A stretch of 64,000 bases of DNA from Sphingobium yanoikuyae (lineage in GTDB: Bacteria; Pseudomonadota; Alphaproteobacteria; Sphingomonadales; Sphingomonadaceae): assembly GCF_013001025.1 (NCBI RefSeq), contig NZ_CP053021.1, forward strand, positions 1,426,001-1,490,000, read 5' to 3'. Positions 53,443 to 61,225 of the stretch are shown here, in pieces (position 1 is the stretch's first letter; each line of letters opens with the position of its first letter). The notes beneath the pieces are model-generated. The model did not search any database, was not told where the DNA came from, and saw only the letters and a list, made by a program, of their open reading frames with translations. Made by a program: the position numbers and the translations under genes.

Positions 53443-56397
53443 ATGAAATCTGCCTTCAAGCTTCTGTCGCTGGCCCTGTTGTCGGCGGGCGCCGTCCAGG
53501 CCTATGCCCAGCCCGCCAATCTGCCCCCGCCCGGTGGCGAGACCCCGATCGCCTTCGATGTGCATGAAGGCACCTCCATGGCGGTGTCGGTGTCGCCCGA
53601 CGGCAAATGGCTGGCCGTGGACCTTCAGGGGAGCCTCTGGATCATCCCGACCAGCGGCGGCAAGGCGAAGCGGATCACCGACTATTTCAACGATGCCCGC
53701 CAGCCGGTCTGGTCGCCCGACGGTTCGCGCCTCGCCTATTTTTCCTATCGCGACGGCAATTATGACCTCTGGACGATCAAGCCGGACGGCAGCGACATGC
53801 GCAAGCTGACCGAGGGCGCCTATGATGATCGCGAGCCGGCCTGGTCGCCCGATGGCCGGACAATCGCCTTCTCGTCCGACCGCAGCGGCAATTACGACAT
53901 CTGGACGCTCGACATCGCCAGCGGCGCGATGAAGCAGGTCAGCAGCAACGGGCGCGAGGATCGCATGCCCAGCTGGTCGCCCGACGGCGCGCGCATCGCC
54001 TATTCCGGGACGGACGGCGCCAAGACCGCCCTCTATGTCACGGCCCTCGCCGATGGGCAGGAAAGCCTGTTGAAGCAGGTGCAGGGCAAGATCGATGCGC
54101 CGTCCTTCGGACCCGGCGGCGAGCTTGCCTATGTCGTGCAGGACGCGCAGGGCAGCCGTCTGGAAGTCGATGGCAAGGCCGTCAGCGGCGCCGAGAATGT
54201 CTTCCCCTTCCGTGTGTCCTGGGGGAAGGGCGGCTATTATTATGTGTCCGACGGCAAAATCCGCAGCCGCAAGGGCACCAGCCTGTCGACCGTCAACTTC
54301 GCTGCCACGCTGGAGGTGGTGAAGCCCAGCTACACCCGCGCCAAGCGCGACTGGGATTCGACCGCGCCGCGCAAGGCGCTGGGCATCGTCCATCCGACCC
54401 TGTCGCCCGACGGCAGCCGCATCGCCTTTGCCGCGCTCGGCGATCTCTATGTCATGTCGTCCAAGGGCGGGGTGCCGGAGAATCTGACCAAGGACGGCGC
54501 GCTGGACACTGATCCGGCCTGGTCGCCCGACGGCCAGAGCCTGGTCTACACCTCCGACAAGGGCGGTGGCTTGCCACAGCTGTGGATCCGCGATATGAAG
54601 ACCGGCAAGGATCGCCGGCTGACCGATATCGACACCCAGCCGCTGGGTGCCGCCTGGTCGCATGACGGCACGCGGATCGCCTATATCGATGTCGACGGCC
54701 GCTGGGGCGTTGCCGGCCTGTGCGTGGTCGATGTCGCGACCGGCAAGATCACCCGCCTTCAGGGATCGCTAGGCCAGCCCGGCAGCCCCAGCTGGTCGCC
54801 CGACGGCAAATATGTCGCCATCCCGCTATCCTACAAATATTCCAACAGCTTCCGCGAGGGCACCAACCAGGTCTACATGGTGCCGACCGATGGCGTGGGC
54901 AAACCCTTCTGGCAACTGCCCGAATCCAATATGTCGATGGATACCCGCGCCGGTGGTGGCCCAACCTGGTCGCCCGACGGGACGAAGATGGCCGCCATCT
55001 ATGAGGGGCTGCTGAAGATCTGGCCGGTGGCCGCCGACGGCAAGCCGCTGGGGCCGCCGCGCTCCTACACGTCCGACATCTCCTATTTCCCGAGCTGGGC
55101 GGGCGACAACAAGACGATCCTGTTCCAGTCGGCCGACAAGCTGAAGTCGCTCGACACCGAAACCGGCGCGATCACCGATATTCCGGTGGACCTGACCTAT
55201 CGCATCGCCAACCCGACCGGGCGCACCGTCATTCATGTCAGCAACCTGGTGGACTCCGTCCATGACGTGACCCAGCATGACAAGGACATCATCGTCGACG
55301 GCCACCGCATCGCCGAAATCCGCGACCATGATCCCGCGCTTCATCAGGCGGAGCATTTCGTCGACGGCACGGGCCTCACCGCCATTCCCGGCCTGATCGA
55401 ACATCATTCCCACGCCCAGAAGGATTTCGGCTCCAATCTGGAACGGGCCTGGCTTGCCTATGGCATCACCACGGTGCGCGATCCGGGCACGCAAATCTAT
55501 GATGCGGTGGAGGATCGCGAGGCGGCGGAATCCGGCGTGCGCCTGTCGCCGCGCCTCTATGTCGCCGGGCCGCTGCTCGAATGGCAGCGCGTCTATTACA
55601 AGATGGGCGTGGCGGTCTCCAGCCCGGCCCATCTGGAGCGGGAATTCACCCGCATGCGCGCGCTCCATTATGACATGATCAAGAGCTATGTGCGCATGCC
55701 CGACCTGTTCCAGCGGCAGATCGTGCGCGCCGCCCATGAAATGGGCATCCCAGTGAGTGGCCATGAAATCTTCCCGGCGGCCTTTTCCGGCGTGGATGGC
55801 ACCGAGCATATGGGCGCGACCAGCCGGCGCGGCTATTCGCCCAAGCAGGGGCCGCAGGGCATGGCCTATGAAGATGTGATCCAGCTTTTCGGCCGCAGCG
55901 GCCGGACGCTGACGCCGACCCATTTCGGCGCGATGACGCCTTATCTCGCCAAGCATCCCGGCTACAAGGACGACCCGCGCCTCAATCTCTATCCGGTCTG
56001 GGCACGGGAAACGATCACCGAAGCCGATCCGATGGCCAGCATGCTGCGCCCGTTGCTGGAGGGGCAATATAAGAGCCTGAAGAAAATGTATGATGCCGGC
56101 ACGCTGGTGACGGCGGGCACCGACACGATGATCGCCAACAATCTCCATGCGGAGATCTCCTCCTATGTAGACGCGGGGCTGACGCCGTTCCAGGCACTCC
56201 AGACCGCGACCGTCAATTCGGCGAAGGATCTGAACCTGGATGCTGGCACGCTGGAGGCCGGGAAGCTGGCCGACATCGTGCTGGTCGACGGCGATCCGCG
56301 CGCCGACATCGCCAACACCTTCAAGGTGAAAAAGGTGATGATGAATGGCGTCATCCATGACGTGGACGACATCGTCGCCGGCGGCATGGTGAAATGA
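53443..56397 (+). CDS. Exported TolB-like beta-propeller fused to amidohydrolase
   Basis: Protein of 984 residues with a signal peptide (about 1-22, LLSLALLSAGAVQAYA). The first 600 or so residues contain repeated SPDG blades (for example VWSPDGSRLAYFS, AWSPDGRTIAFSS, SWSPDGKYVAI), a WD40-like/PD40 propeller. The C-terminal half is an amidohydrolase: IPGLIEHHSHAQ gives the His-x-His pair, Lys lies in MIKSYVRM, His in VSGHEIF and TEHMGA, and Asp in TAGTDTMI, then GTLEAGKLADIVLVDGDP. The fusion is found in exported peptidase-like amidohydrolases. The propeller may gate peptide access, as in prolyl oligopeptidases. The substrate is unknown; co-transcription with a GGT points to peptides. Confidence 0.85.
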   Translation: MKSAFKLLSLALLSAGAVQAYAQPANLPPPGGETPIAFDVHEGTSMAVSVSPDGKWLAVDLQGSLWIIPTSGGKAKRITDYFNDARQPVWSPDGSRLAYFSYRDGNYDLWTIKPDGSDMRKLTEGAYDDREPAWSPDGRTIAFSSDRSGNYDIWTLDIASGAMKQVSSNGREDRMPSWSPDGARIAYSGTDGAKTALYVTALADGQESLLKQVQGKIDAPSFGPGGELAYVVQDAQGSRLEVDGKAVSGAENVFPFRVSWGKGGYYYVSDGKIRSRKGTSLSTVNFAATLEVVKPSYTRAKRDWDSTAPRKALGIVHPTLSPDGSRIAFAALGDLYVMSSKGGVPENLTKDGALDTDPAWSPDGQSLVYTSDKGGGLPQLWIRDMKTGKDRRLTDIDTQPLGAAWSHDGTRIAYIDVDGRWGVAGLCVVDVATGKITRLQGSLGQPGSPSWSPDGKYVAIPLSYKYSNSFREGTNQVYMVPTDGVGKPFWQLPESNMSMDTRAGGGPTWSPDGTKMAAIYEGLLKIWPVAADGKPLGPPRSYTSDISYFPSWAGDNKTILFQSADKLKSLDTETGAITDIPVDLTYRIANPTGRTVIHVSNLVDSVHDVTQHDKDIIVDGHRIAEIRDHDPALHQAEHFVDGTGLTAIPGLIEHHSHAQKDFGSNLERAWLAYGITTVRDPGTQIYDAVEDREAAESGVRLSPRLYVAGPLLEWQRVYYKMGVAVSSPAHLEREFTRMRALHYDMIKSYVRMPDLFQRQIVRAAHEMGIPVSGHEIFPAAFSGVDGTEHMGATSRRGYSPKQGPQGMAYEDVIQLFGRSGRTLTPTHFGAMTPYLAKHPGYKDDPRLNLYPVWARETITEADPMASMLRPLLEGQYKSLKKMYDAGTLVTAGTDTMIANNLHAEISSYVDAGLTPFQALQTATVNSAKDLNLDAGTLEAGKLADIVLVDGDPRADIANTFKVKKVMMNGVIHDVDDIVAGGMVK

Positions 56398-56471
56398 TCC
56401 GGCGATTGCCGTTCGCTTTCGATTGACCTGAGCCGTCGGACTGCTGCTATGGGCGTATCCAAAGGGGCGCC

Positions 56472-57053
56472 ATGCGAATTGTCATCATCGACGACAGCGG
56501 ATTGAGAGCGACGGTCCTGGAAGAAGGGCTGCGTGAGGCGGGCTATGACGATATTCATATCGTCCCGCCCCGCGGCGCCTTCGTTGCCCGGCTGGAGCGG
56601 ATGGCGCCCGATGTGGTGCTGATGGATCTTGGTAGCCCCAGCCGCGACACGCTGGAGGAGATGCTGACGGTAAGCCGCGCGCTTGCCCGGCCGATCGCGA
56701 TGTTCGTCGATCAGTCCGATGATGCGATGATCGGCGCGGCGATCGATGCGGGTGTATCCGCCTATGTCGTCGATGGTCTGCGCAAGGAGCGGGTGAAGCC
56801 GGTGCTGGAACTGGCGGTGCGGCGCTTCAACGCCTTTGCCCGGATGCAGTCGGAACTGGACGAGGCGCGCACCGCGCTCGCCGACCGCAAGGTCATCGAC
56901 CGGGCGAAATCGATCCTGATGAACCAGCGCAGCCTGTCCGAGCAGGATGCCTATGCTTTGCTGCGGTCGAGCGCGATGAACCAGGGCAAGAAGATCGTGG
57001 ACGTGGCGCAGGCGCTTATTACCGCCAGCGACCTGTTGGGAGGGGGCATATGA
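56472..57053 (+). CDS. nasT: NasT-type ANTAR antiterminator
   Basis: Response-regulator-like RNA-binding protein of 193 residues. An N-terminal receiver domain has IDDS at 6-9 and the acceptor-like Asp52 in VLMDLGSPSRDT. A coiled linker leads to a C-terminal ANTAR domain (about 130-190: RKVIDRAKSILMNQRSLSEQDAYALLRSSAMNQGKKIVDVAQALI). NasT binds two-hairpin leader RNAs and prevents termination upstream of nitrate genes unless held by NasS. Two matching leaders occur downstream, before narK and nirB. The stop overlaps the nasS start (ATGA), as expected for an interacting pair. Confidence 0.93.
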   Translation: MRIVIIDDSGLRATVLEEGLREAGYDDIHIVPPRGAFVARLERMAPDVVLMDLGSPSRDTLEEMLTVSRALARPIAMFVDQSDDAMIGAAIDAGVSAYVVDGLRKERVKPVLELAVRRFNAFARMQSELDEARTALADRKVIDRAKSILMNQRSLSEQDAYALLRSSAMNQGKKIVDVAQALITASDLLGGGI

Positions 57054-58258
57054 GCGAGTTGCTGCGGATAGCCTTTCTGCCGCTGACGGACGTGGCCGTG
57101 CTGGCGGTCGCGCGCGAACGGGGCTTTGCCGAGGAAGAGGGGATCGCGCTCGATCTGGTGCGCACCACCAGCTGGGCGACGCTGCGCGACCGGCTGGTCT
57201 ATGGCCAGGTGCATGGCGCGCAGATGCTGGCGCCGCTGGCCGTGGCGGTGACGCTTGGCCTCAGCCAGCAGCCCGCCGCACTGGCCGCGCCCTACAAGCT
57301 CAACGTCAACGGAAATATGCTGGTGATGGCACCGGACTTCGCCAAGGCACTGGAACCGGACATCGCCCGGCGGCTCGCTGATCCGCTGGGCACAGCCCAT
57401 GATTTCGCCGCCGCGATCGGGCTGTGGCGGCGCAAGCCGGTGATCGGCGTGGTCCACCGCTTTTCCAGCCATGCGATCATGTTGCGCTATTGGCTGGCGA
57501 GCGCGGGCATCGATCCCGATCGGGATGTCGTGCTGCGCGTGCTGCCGCCCTCGCTGACGGTCGAGGCGATGCGGGCGGGCGAAATTGACGGCTTCATCGC
57601 CGGCGAACCCTGGGGCAGCGCGGCGATCGAGGCCGGGCTGGCTGAAACCGTCGCGATCGGGGAACGTATCTGGCAGCGCGGCGTGGAAAAGGTTCTGGCC
57701 TTCCGCCAGGACTGGCTGGAGGCGAACCCGGAAACGGTCGATCGCCTGTTGCGCGCGCTCGCCCGGTCGGCCGCCTGGTGCGACGATCCTGCGCATCATG
57801 AGGCGCTCGCCGATCTCCTGTCCGACCCCCGCTATGTCGATCAGCCGGCCGACCTGATCCTGCGCGCACTGTCGGGGCGGATCGTGGCGCGCCTCGGCGA
57901 CGCGCCGATCGTCAATCCCGATTTCATGCTGTTCGCGCGCGAAGCGACCGCCTTCCCCTGGCGCAGCCAGGCGCTGTGGATCTATTCGCAGCTGGTCCGC
58001 TGGGGCATGGTTGCCCATGATGCGGAAAGTGCGGCGCGGGCCGCCGCCGTTTTTCGGCCCGACATCTTCCGCCGGGCGCTGGCCGATAGCGGCCTGCCGA
58101 TGCCCGGCGCCAGCATGAAACTGGAAGGGGCGCTCACGACCCCGATGCCGGTCGGTGCCCATCGCGGCGACCTGACGCTTGGCCCGGATCGCTTTTTCGA
58201 CGGGCGAATCTTCGACCCCGAACGGATCGAGGATTTCCTGCGGGATTCTGCGCCGTAG
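57050..58258 (+). CDS. nasS: NasS nitrate sensor (NrtA-like, cytoplasmic)
   Basis: Protein of 402 residues with the NrtA/CmpA periplasmic-binding fold but no signal peptide, beginning MSELLRIAFLPLTDVAVL. This fits the cytosolic sensor NasS, which sequesters NasT and releases it when nitrate or nitrite binds. Family stretches include VYGQVHGAQMLAPLAVAVTLG, VVHRFSSHAIMLRYWLASAGI and FIAGEPWGSAAI. No ABC permease or ATPase genes follow, which further argues against a transport role. It overlaps nasT by four bases. Confidence 0.9.
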   Translation: MSELLRIAFLPLTDVAVLAVARERGFAEEEGIALDLVRTTSWATLRDRLVYGQVHGAQMLAPLAVAVTLGLSQQPAALAAPYKLNVNGNMLVMAPDFAKALEPDIARRLADPLGTAHDFAAAIGLWRRKPVIGVVHRFSSHAIMLRYWLASAGIDPDRDVVLRVLPPSLTVEAMRAGEIDGFIAGEPWGSAAIEAGLAETVAIGERIWQRGVEKVLAFRQDWLEANPETVDRLLRALARSAAWCDDPAHHEALADLLSDPRYVDQPADLILRALSGRIVARLGDAPIVNPDFMLFAREATAFPWRSQALWIYSQLVRWGMVAHDAESAARAAAVFRPDIFRRALADSGLPMPGASMKLEGALTTPMPVGAHRGDLTLGPDRFFDGRIFDPERIEDFLRDSAP

Positions 58259-58319
58259 CGTTGAATTATGGGGCGAATTTGTGCCTTGCAACATAATGCA
58301 TTCTACGGGATAAGATAAA

Positions 58320-58379
58320 GGACCGCGCGACGAGGCGCGTCCAGACGAATGCGCCGTCCCAAGGGTGGGATCGCCATTC
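58320..58379 (+). ncRNA. narK leader: two hairpins, candidate NasT (ANTAR) target
   Basis: Hairpin 1 (58320-58342) has an eight-pair stem with one bulged C and a six-base loop GACGAG. Hairpin 2 (58347-58379) has GAATG/CATTC and TCCC/GGGA stems around a six-base loop AAGGGT, which has A at position 1 and G at position 4 as ANTAR targets require. The loop of hairpin 1 matches only at G4. The terminator follows 18 bases later. Confidence 0.7.
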
Positions 58380-58397
58380 CATCCATTTTTCGCAGCA

Positions 58398-58450
58398 AAG
58401 CCGCTGACCGGACCACGCCATGAGTGCGCGCGTCCGGCCTGCGGCTTTTT
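58398..58450 (+). terminator. Leader terminator upstream of narK
   Basis: AAGCCGC and CCGGAC pair with GTCCGG and GCGGCTT across an internal loop, followed by five T. It ends 32 bases before the narK ATG. A terminator between promoter and gene implies regulated readthrough, consistent with NasT antitermination. Confidence 0.78.
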
Positions 58451-58482
58451 CGTTTCCAATTCCATTGGTTGGGGGACGCATC

Positions 58483-59727
58483 ATGGCTACTGCTTATTGG
58501 GACCGCGAAGGGGAGGCCGCATCGGCCCCCGCCACGACAAGCTTCTGGAAGGCCGGCCACGCGCCGACCCTGATTGCCGCCTTTCTCTATTTCGACCTGG
58601 CCTTCATGGTCTGGGTCTTGCTGGGGCCGCTGGCGCCGATGATCGCCAAGACGCTGGCGCTGACGCCGGCGGAAAAGGGGCTGATGGTGGCGACGCCAAC
58701 GCTCGCCGGCGCGCTGCTTCGCGTCGTCAACGGCCTGCTGGTCGATCGCATCGGCCCGAAGCGCTCGGGCGCGATCAGCCAGATCATCGTCATCGCCGGC
58801 CTGTTCCTGGCCTGGCTGATGGGCGTCAACAGCTTCGGCGGCACATTGGTTCTGGGCGTGATCCTGGGCTTTGCCGGCGCCAGCTTCGCGATCGCGCTGC
58901 CGCTCGCCAGCCGCTGGTATCCGCCCGAGCATCAGGGCAAGGCGATGGGCCTTGCCGGCATGGGCAATTCGGGCACGGTGCTGGCGTCGCTGTTCGCGCC
59001 GATGCTGGCCAAGGCATTCGGCTGGAATGCGGTGCTGGGCCTTGCCTGCATCCCGCTGTCGATCGTCTTCGTCGCCTATATGATCATGGCCAAGGATGCG
59101 CCCAACGCGCCGTCGGCCAAGCGACTGGTCGATTATTTCGAGCCGCTCAAGACCGCTGACGCCTGGTGGCTGATGGCCTTCTATGCCGTGACCTTCGGTG
59201 GCTTCGTCGGACTGGCGGCATCGCTGCCCATCTATTTCACCGACCAGTTCGGGCTGACCCCGATCATCGCGGGCTATTGCACCGCTGCCTGCGTCTTCGC
59301 CGGGTCGCTGGTGCGGCCGATGGGCGGCGCGCTGGCGGATCGGATCGGCGGCGTGAAGGCGCTGATGATCGTCTATGTCGTGGCGGCGCTGGCGCTGGCC
59401 GGCGTGTCGCAGGCGACGACATTGGCCAGCGCGTTGGCGCTGTTCGTCCTCGCCATGCTGGCGCTGGGCACCGGCAACGGCTCGGTCTTCCAACTGGTGC
59501 CGCAGCGTTTCCAGGCGGAAATCGGCGTGATGACCGGCCTTGTCGGCATGGCGGGCGGCATTGGTGGCTTCTACCTCGCCAGTTCGCTCGGCCTTGCCAA
59601 GCAACTGACCGGCAGCTTCGCGCCCGGCTTCCTGATCTTCGCCGGTCTTGCAGTGCTGGCTTTGCTAGGCGTGGCGCTGGTGAAGGCGAAGTGGCGCGCC
59701 AACTGGACCAGCGGCGCCCGCATCTGA
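58483..59727 (+). CDS. narK: Nitrate/nitrite MFS transporter NarK/NasA type
   Basis: Inner-membrane transporter of 414 residues with 12 helices of the nitrate/nitrite porter family. The two nitrate signatures are recognisable: GLAGMGNSGTVLASLFAP after helix 4, and GTGNGSVFQLVPQRF near helix 10-11. Its position behind nasTS and before nirB marks it as the assimilatory nitrate importer. The ATG has GGGGGA six bases upstream; an in-frame ATG at 58420 falls inside the terminator loop and is rejected. Expression should depend on the upstream leader. Confidence 0.93.
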   Translation: MATAYWDREGEAASAPATTSFWKAGHAPTLIAAFLYFDLAFMVWVLLGPLAPMIAKTLALTPAEKGLMVATPTLAGALLRVVNGLLVDRIGPKRSGAISQIIVIAGLFLAWLMGVNSFGGTLVLGVILGFAGASFAIALPLASRWYPPEHQGKAMGLAGMGNSGTVLASLFAPMLAKAFGWNAVLGLACIPLSIVFVAYMIMAKDAPNAPSAKRLVDYFEPLKTADAWWLMAFYAVTFGGFVGLAASLPIYFTDQFGLTPIIAGYCTAACVFAGSLVRPMGGALADRIGGVKALMIVYVVAALALAGVSQATTLASALALFVLAMLALGTGNGSVFQLVPQRFQAEIGVMTGLVGMAGGIGGFYLASSLGLAKQLTGSFAPGFLIFAGLAVLALLGVALVKAKWRANWTSGARI

Positions 59728-59738
59728 GTTGGAGAGGA

Positions 59739-59769
59739 GGGCGGCGGCCTCTTTTGAGGACTGCCGCCC
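59739..59769 (+). terminator. Hairpin between narK and porin genes
   Basis: GGGCGGC/GCCGCCC outer stem and CCTC/GAGG inner stem around TTTT, without a T run. It is probably a partial terminator or RNA-stability element within the operon. Confidence 0.4.
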
Positions 59770-59808
59770 CGAGCCACGCTCTTTCCGTCCGAGGGGGGAC
59801 GATCATCC

Positions 59809-61014
59809 ATGAAATATCTTCTCGCAACGACGGCCGCGCTGGCCGTCGCCGGGCCTGCTTGTGCCCAGCAGATCGACCTGAAACCCGTCGCCGAGGCGCG
59901 GCTGCGCTACGAACATGTCGACCAGCATGGCCTAGCACAGCAGGCCGATGCGCTGACCGTCCGGGCCCGCGCCGGCCTGACGGCCAGCAGCGGCGCGCTG
60001 TCGGCGACATTCGTGGGGCAGGGGACATTGGCGGTGATCGACCGCTATTTCGACGGCTTCGACAATGCAGCGACCAAGCCGCTGGTGGCCGATCCGCAGA
60101 ATGTCGCCCTCTATATCGCCCAGCTGCAATATCGGACCAGCGCACTGACCCTGACCGGGGGACGGCAGAAGATCGTGCTGGATGACGAGCGCTTCGTCGG
60201 CAATGTCGCCTTTCGCGACAATGGCCAGACCTTCGACGCGGTCCGCGCCGAACTGACGCCGGCCGAGGGACTGAAACTGGACGTCTCCTATGCCTGGAGC
60301 GTGCGAACCATCTGGGGCTTTCAGGGCAAGGGCGCGCGCCAGCAGGCGATCAGCGGCGACAATATCCTCGCCAATCTCTCCTATGCCACGCCGCTGGGTA
60401 TGCTCAGCGGCTTTGCCTATCTGGTCGATCAGGACGAGGCGGCGGTGCAGGCCTATCGCCTGTCGAGCCAGACCTATGGCGTGCGCCTGGCGGGCAACCA
60501 GCCGCTCTCCAAATTTGCGAAGTTCGCCTATCAGCTCAGCTATGCCCGCCAGTTGGATTATCACCGCAATCCCAATGACTATGCCGCCGATTACTGGCTG
60601 GCCGACGCCACGCTCGACCTGCACGGCTGGAAGCTCAATGCCGGCTATGAGGTGCTGGGCGCCAGCCATGGCGCTGCGCTCACCAGCTTCCAGACGCCGC
60701 TCGGCACCAATTTCAAGTTCCAGGGCTGGGCCGACAAGTTCCTGACCACGCCCGCCAACGGCATGCGCGACCTCTATGTCGGTACCGGCTATGGCTGGAA
60801 GCAGGTAGGGCCGCTGTCGGGGGTCGCGCTAGCCGCGACCTGGCACCGGTTCGAAAGCGATCGGCTCGACCAGCATTATGGTAATGAGTGGGATCTGATC
60901 GCATCTGCGAAGCTGCGCAGGACCGCCCTGTCGGTGCGCTACGCCCATTATGATGCGCGGGCGATGGCGACCGATACCGAGAAATTGTGGCTTCAGGCCG
61001 ACTGGAGCATCTGA
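59809..61014 (+). CDS. Outer-membrane porin (alginate-export-like) in the nitrate cluster
   Basis: Outer-membrane beta-barrel protein of 401 residues with a signal peptide (about 1-19, ending ACAQ). Alternating strands and the segments RLRYEHVDQ, GGRQKIVLDDERFVGNVAFRDNGQTFDAVR, WSVRTIWGFQG and YAADYWLADATLDLHGWKLNAGYE resemble the alginate-export/AlgE-like porin group. Given its place between narK and nirB it may admit nitrate through the outer membrane; alginate is improbable here. It follows narK by 81 bases with a hairpin in between. Confidence 0.75.
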   Translation: MKYLLATTAALAVAGPACAQQIDLKPVAEARLRYEHVDQHGLAQQADALTVRARAGLTASSGALSATFVGQGTLAVIDRYFDGFDNAATKPLVADPQNVALYIAQLQYRTSALTLTGGRQKIVLDDERFVGNVAFRDNGQTFDAVRAELTPAEGLKLDVSYAWSVRTIWGFQGKGARQQAISGDNILANLSYATPLGMLSGFAYLVDQDEAAVQAYRLSSQTYGVRLAGNQPLSKFAKFAYQLSYARQLDYHRNPNDYAADYWLADATLDLHGWKLNAGYEVLGASHGAALTSFQTPLGTNFKFQGWADKFLTTPANGMRDLYVGTGYGWKQVGPLSGVALAATWHRFESDRLDQHYGNEWDLIASAKLRRTALSVRYAHYDARAMATDTEKLWLQADWSI

Positions 61015-61030
61015 TTGAAAAGCCATGAGA

Positions 61031-61092
61031 GGAATCGCTTGAGCGTTCGGGCGATTCCCCATATGCTGCACTGCAAGGGACAAGGATGTCCC
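61031..61092 (+). ncRNA. nirB leader: two ANTAR-type hairpins
   Basis: Hairpin 1 (61031-61058) has an 11-pair stem GGAATCGCTTG/CGGGCGATTCC (two wobble pairs) and loop AGCGTT. Hairpin 2 (61077-61092) has stem GGGAC/GTCCC and loop AAGGAT. Both hexanucleotide loops have A1 and G4, the hallmark of NasT-bound RNAs. The terminator lies 55 bases downstream. Confidence 0.82.
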
Positions 61093-61147
61093 GCTTCACA
61101 TCGCTGCGACGGTTCAGGGTAGGACCGGCAAGGCACTAGATGATGGC

Positions 61148-61206
61148 AAAGCCGCCATCCAGACTCTCGGGTTTCAATCCCCGAGGGTCTGGATGGCGGC
61201 TTTTTT
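61148..61206 (+). terminator. Leader terminator upstream of nirB
   Basis: An almost perfect 24-pair stem (AAAGCCGCCATCCAGAC...GTCTGGATGGCGGCTTT) with an eight-base loop is followed by a run of T. It ends 19 bases before the nirB ATG, so without antitermination nirBD would be silent. Confidence 0.9.
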
Positions 61207-61225
61207 CTTTTCTGGAGTAACGGGG

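Noticed and set aside
57050..58258. Periplasmic nitrate-binding protein of an ABC transporter
   Set aside because: There is no signal peptide and no permease or ATPase genes; coupling to nasT fits the sensor NasS.
58420..58482. Upstream extension of narK
   Set aside because: The earlier ATG lies in the terminator loop; the ATG at 58483 has a strong ribosome site.
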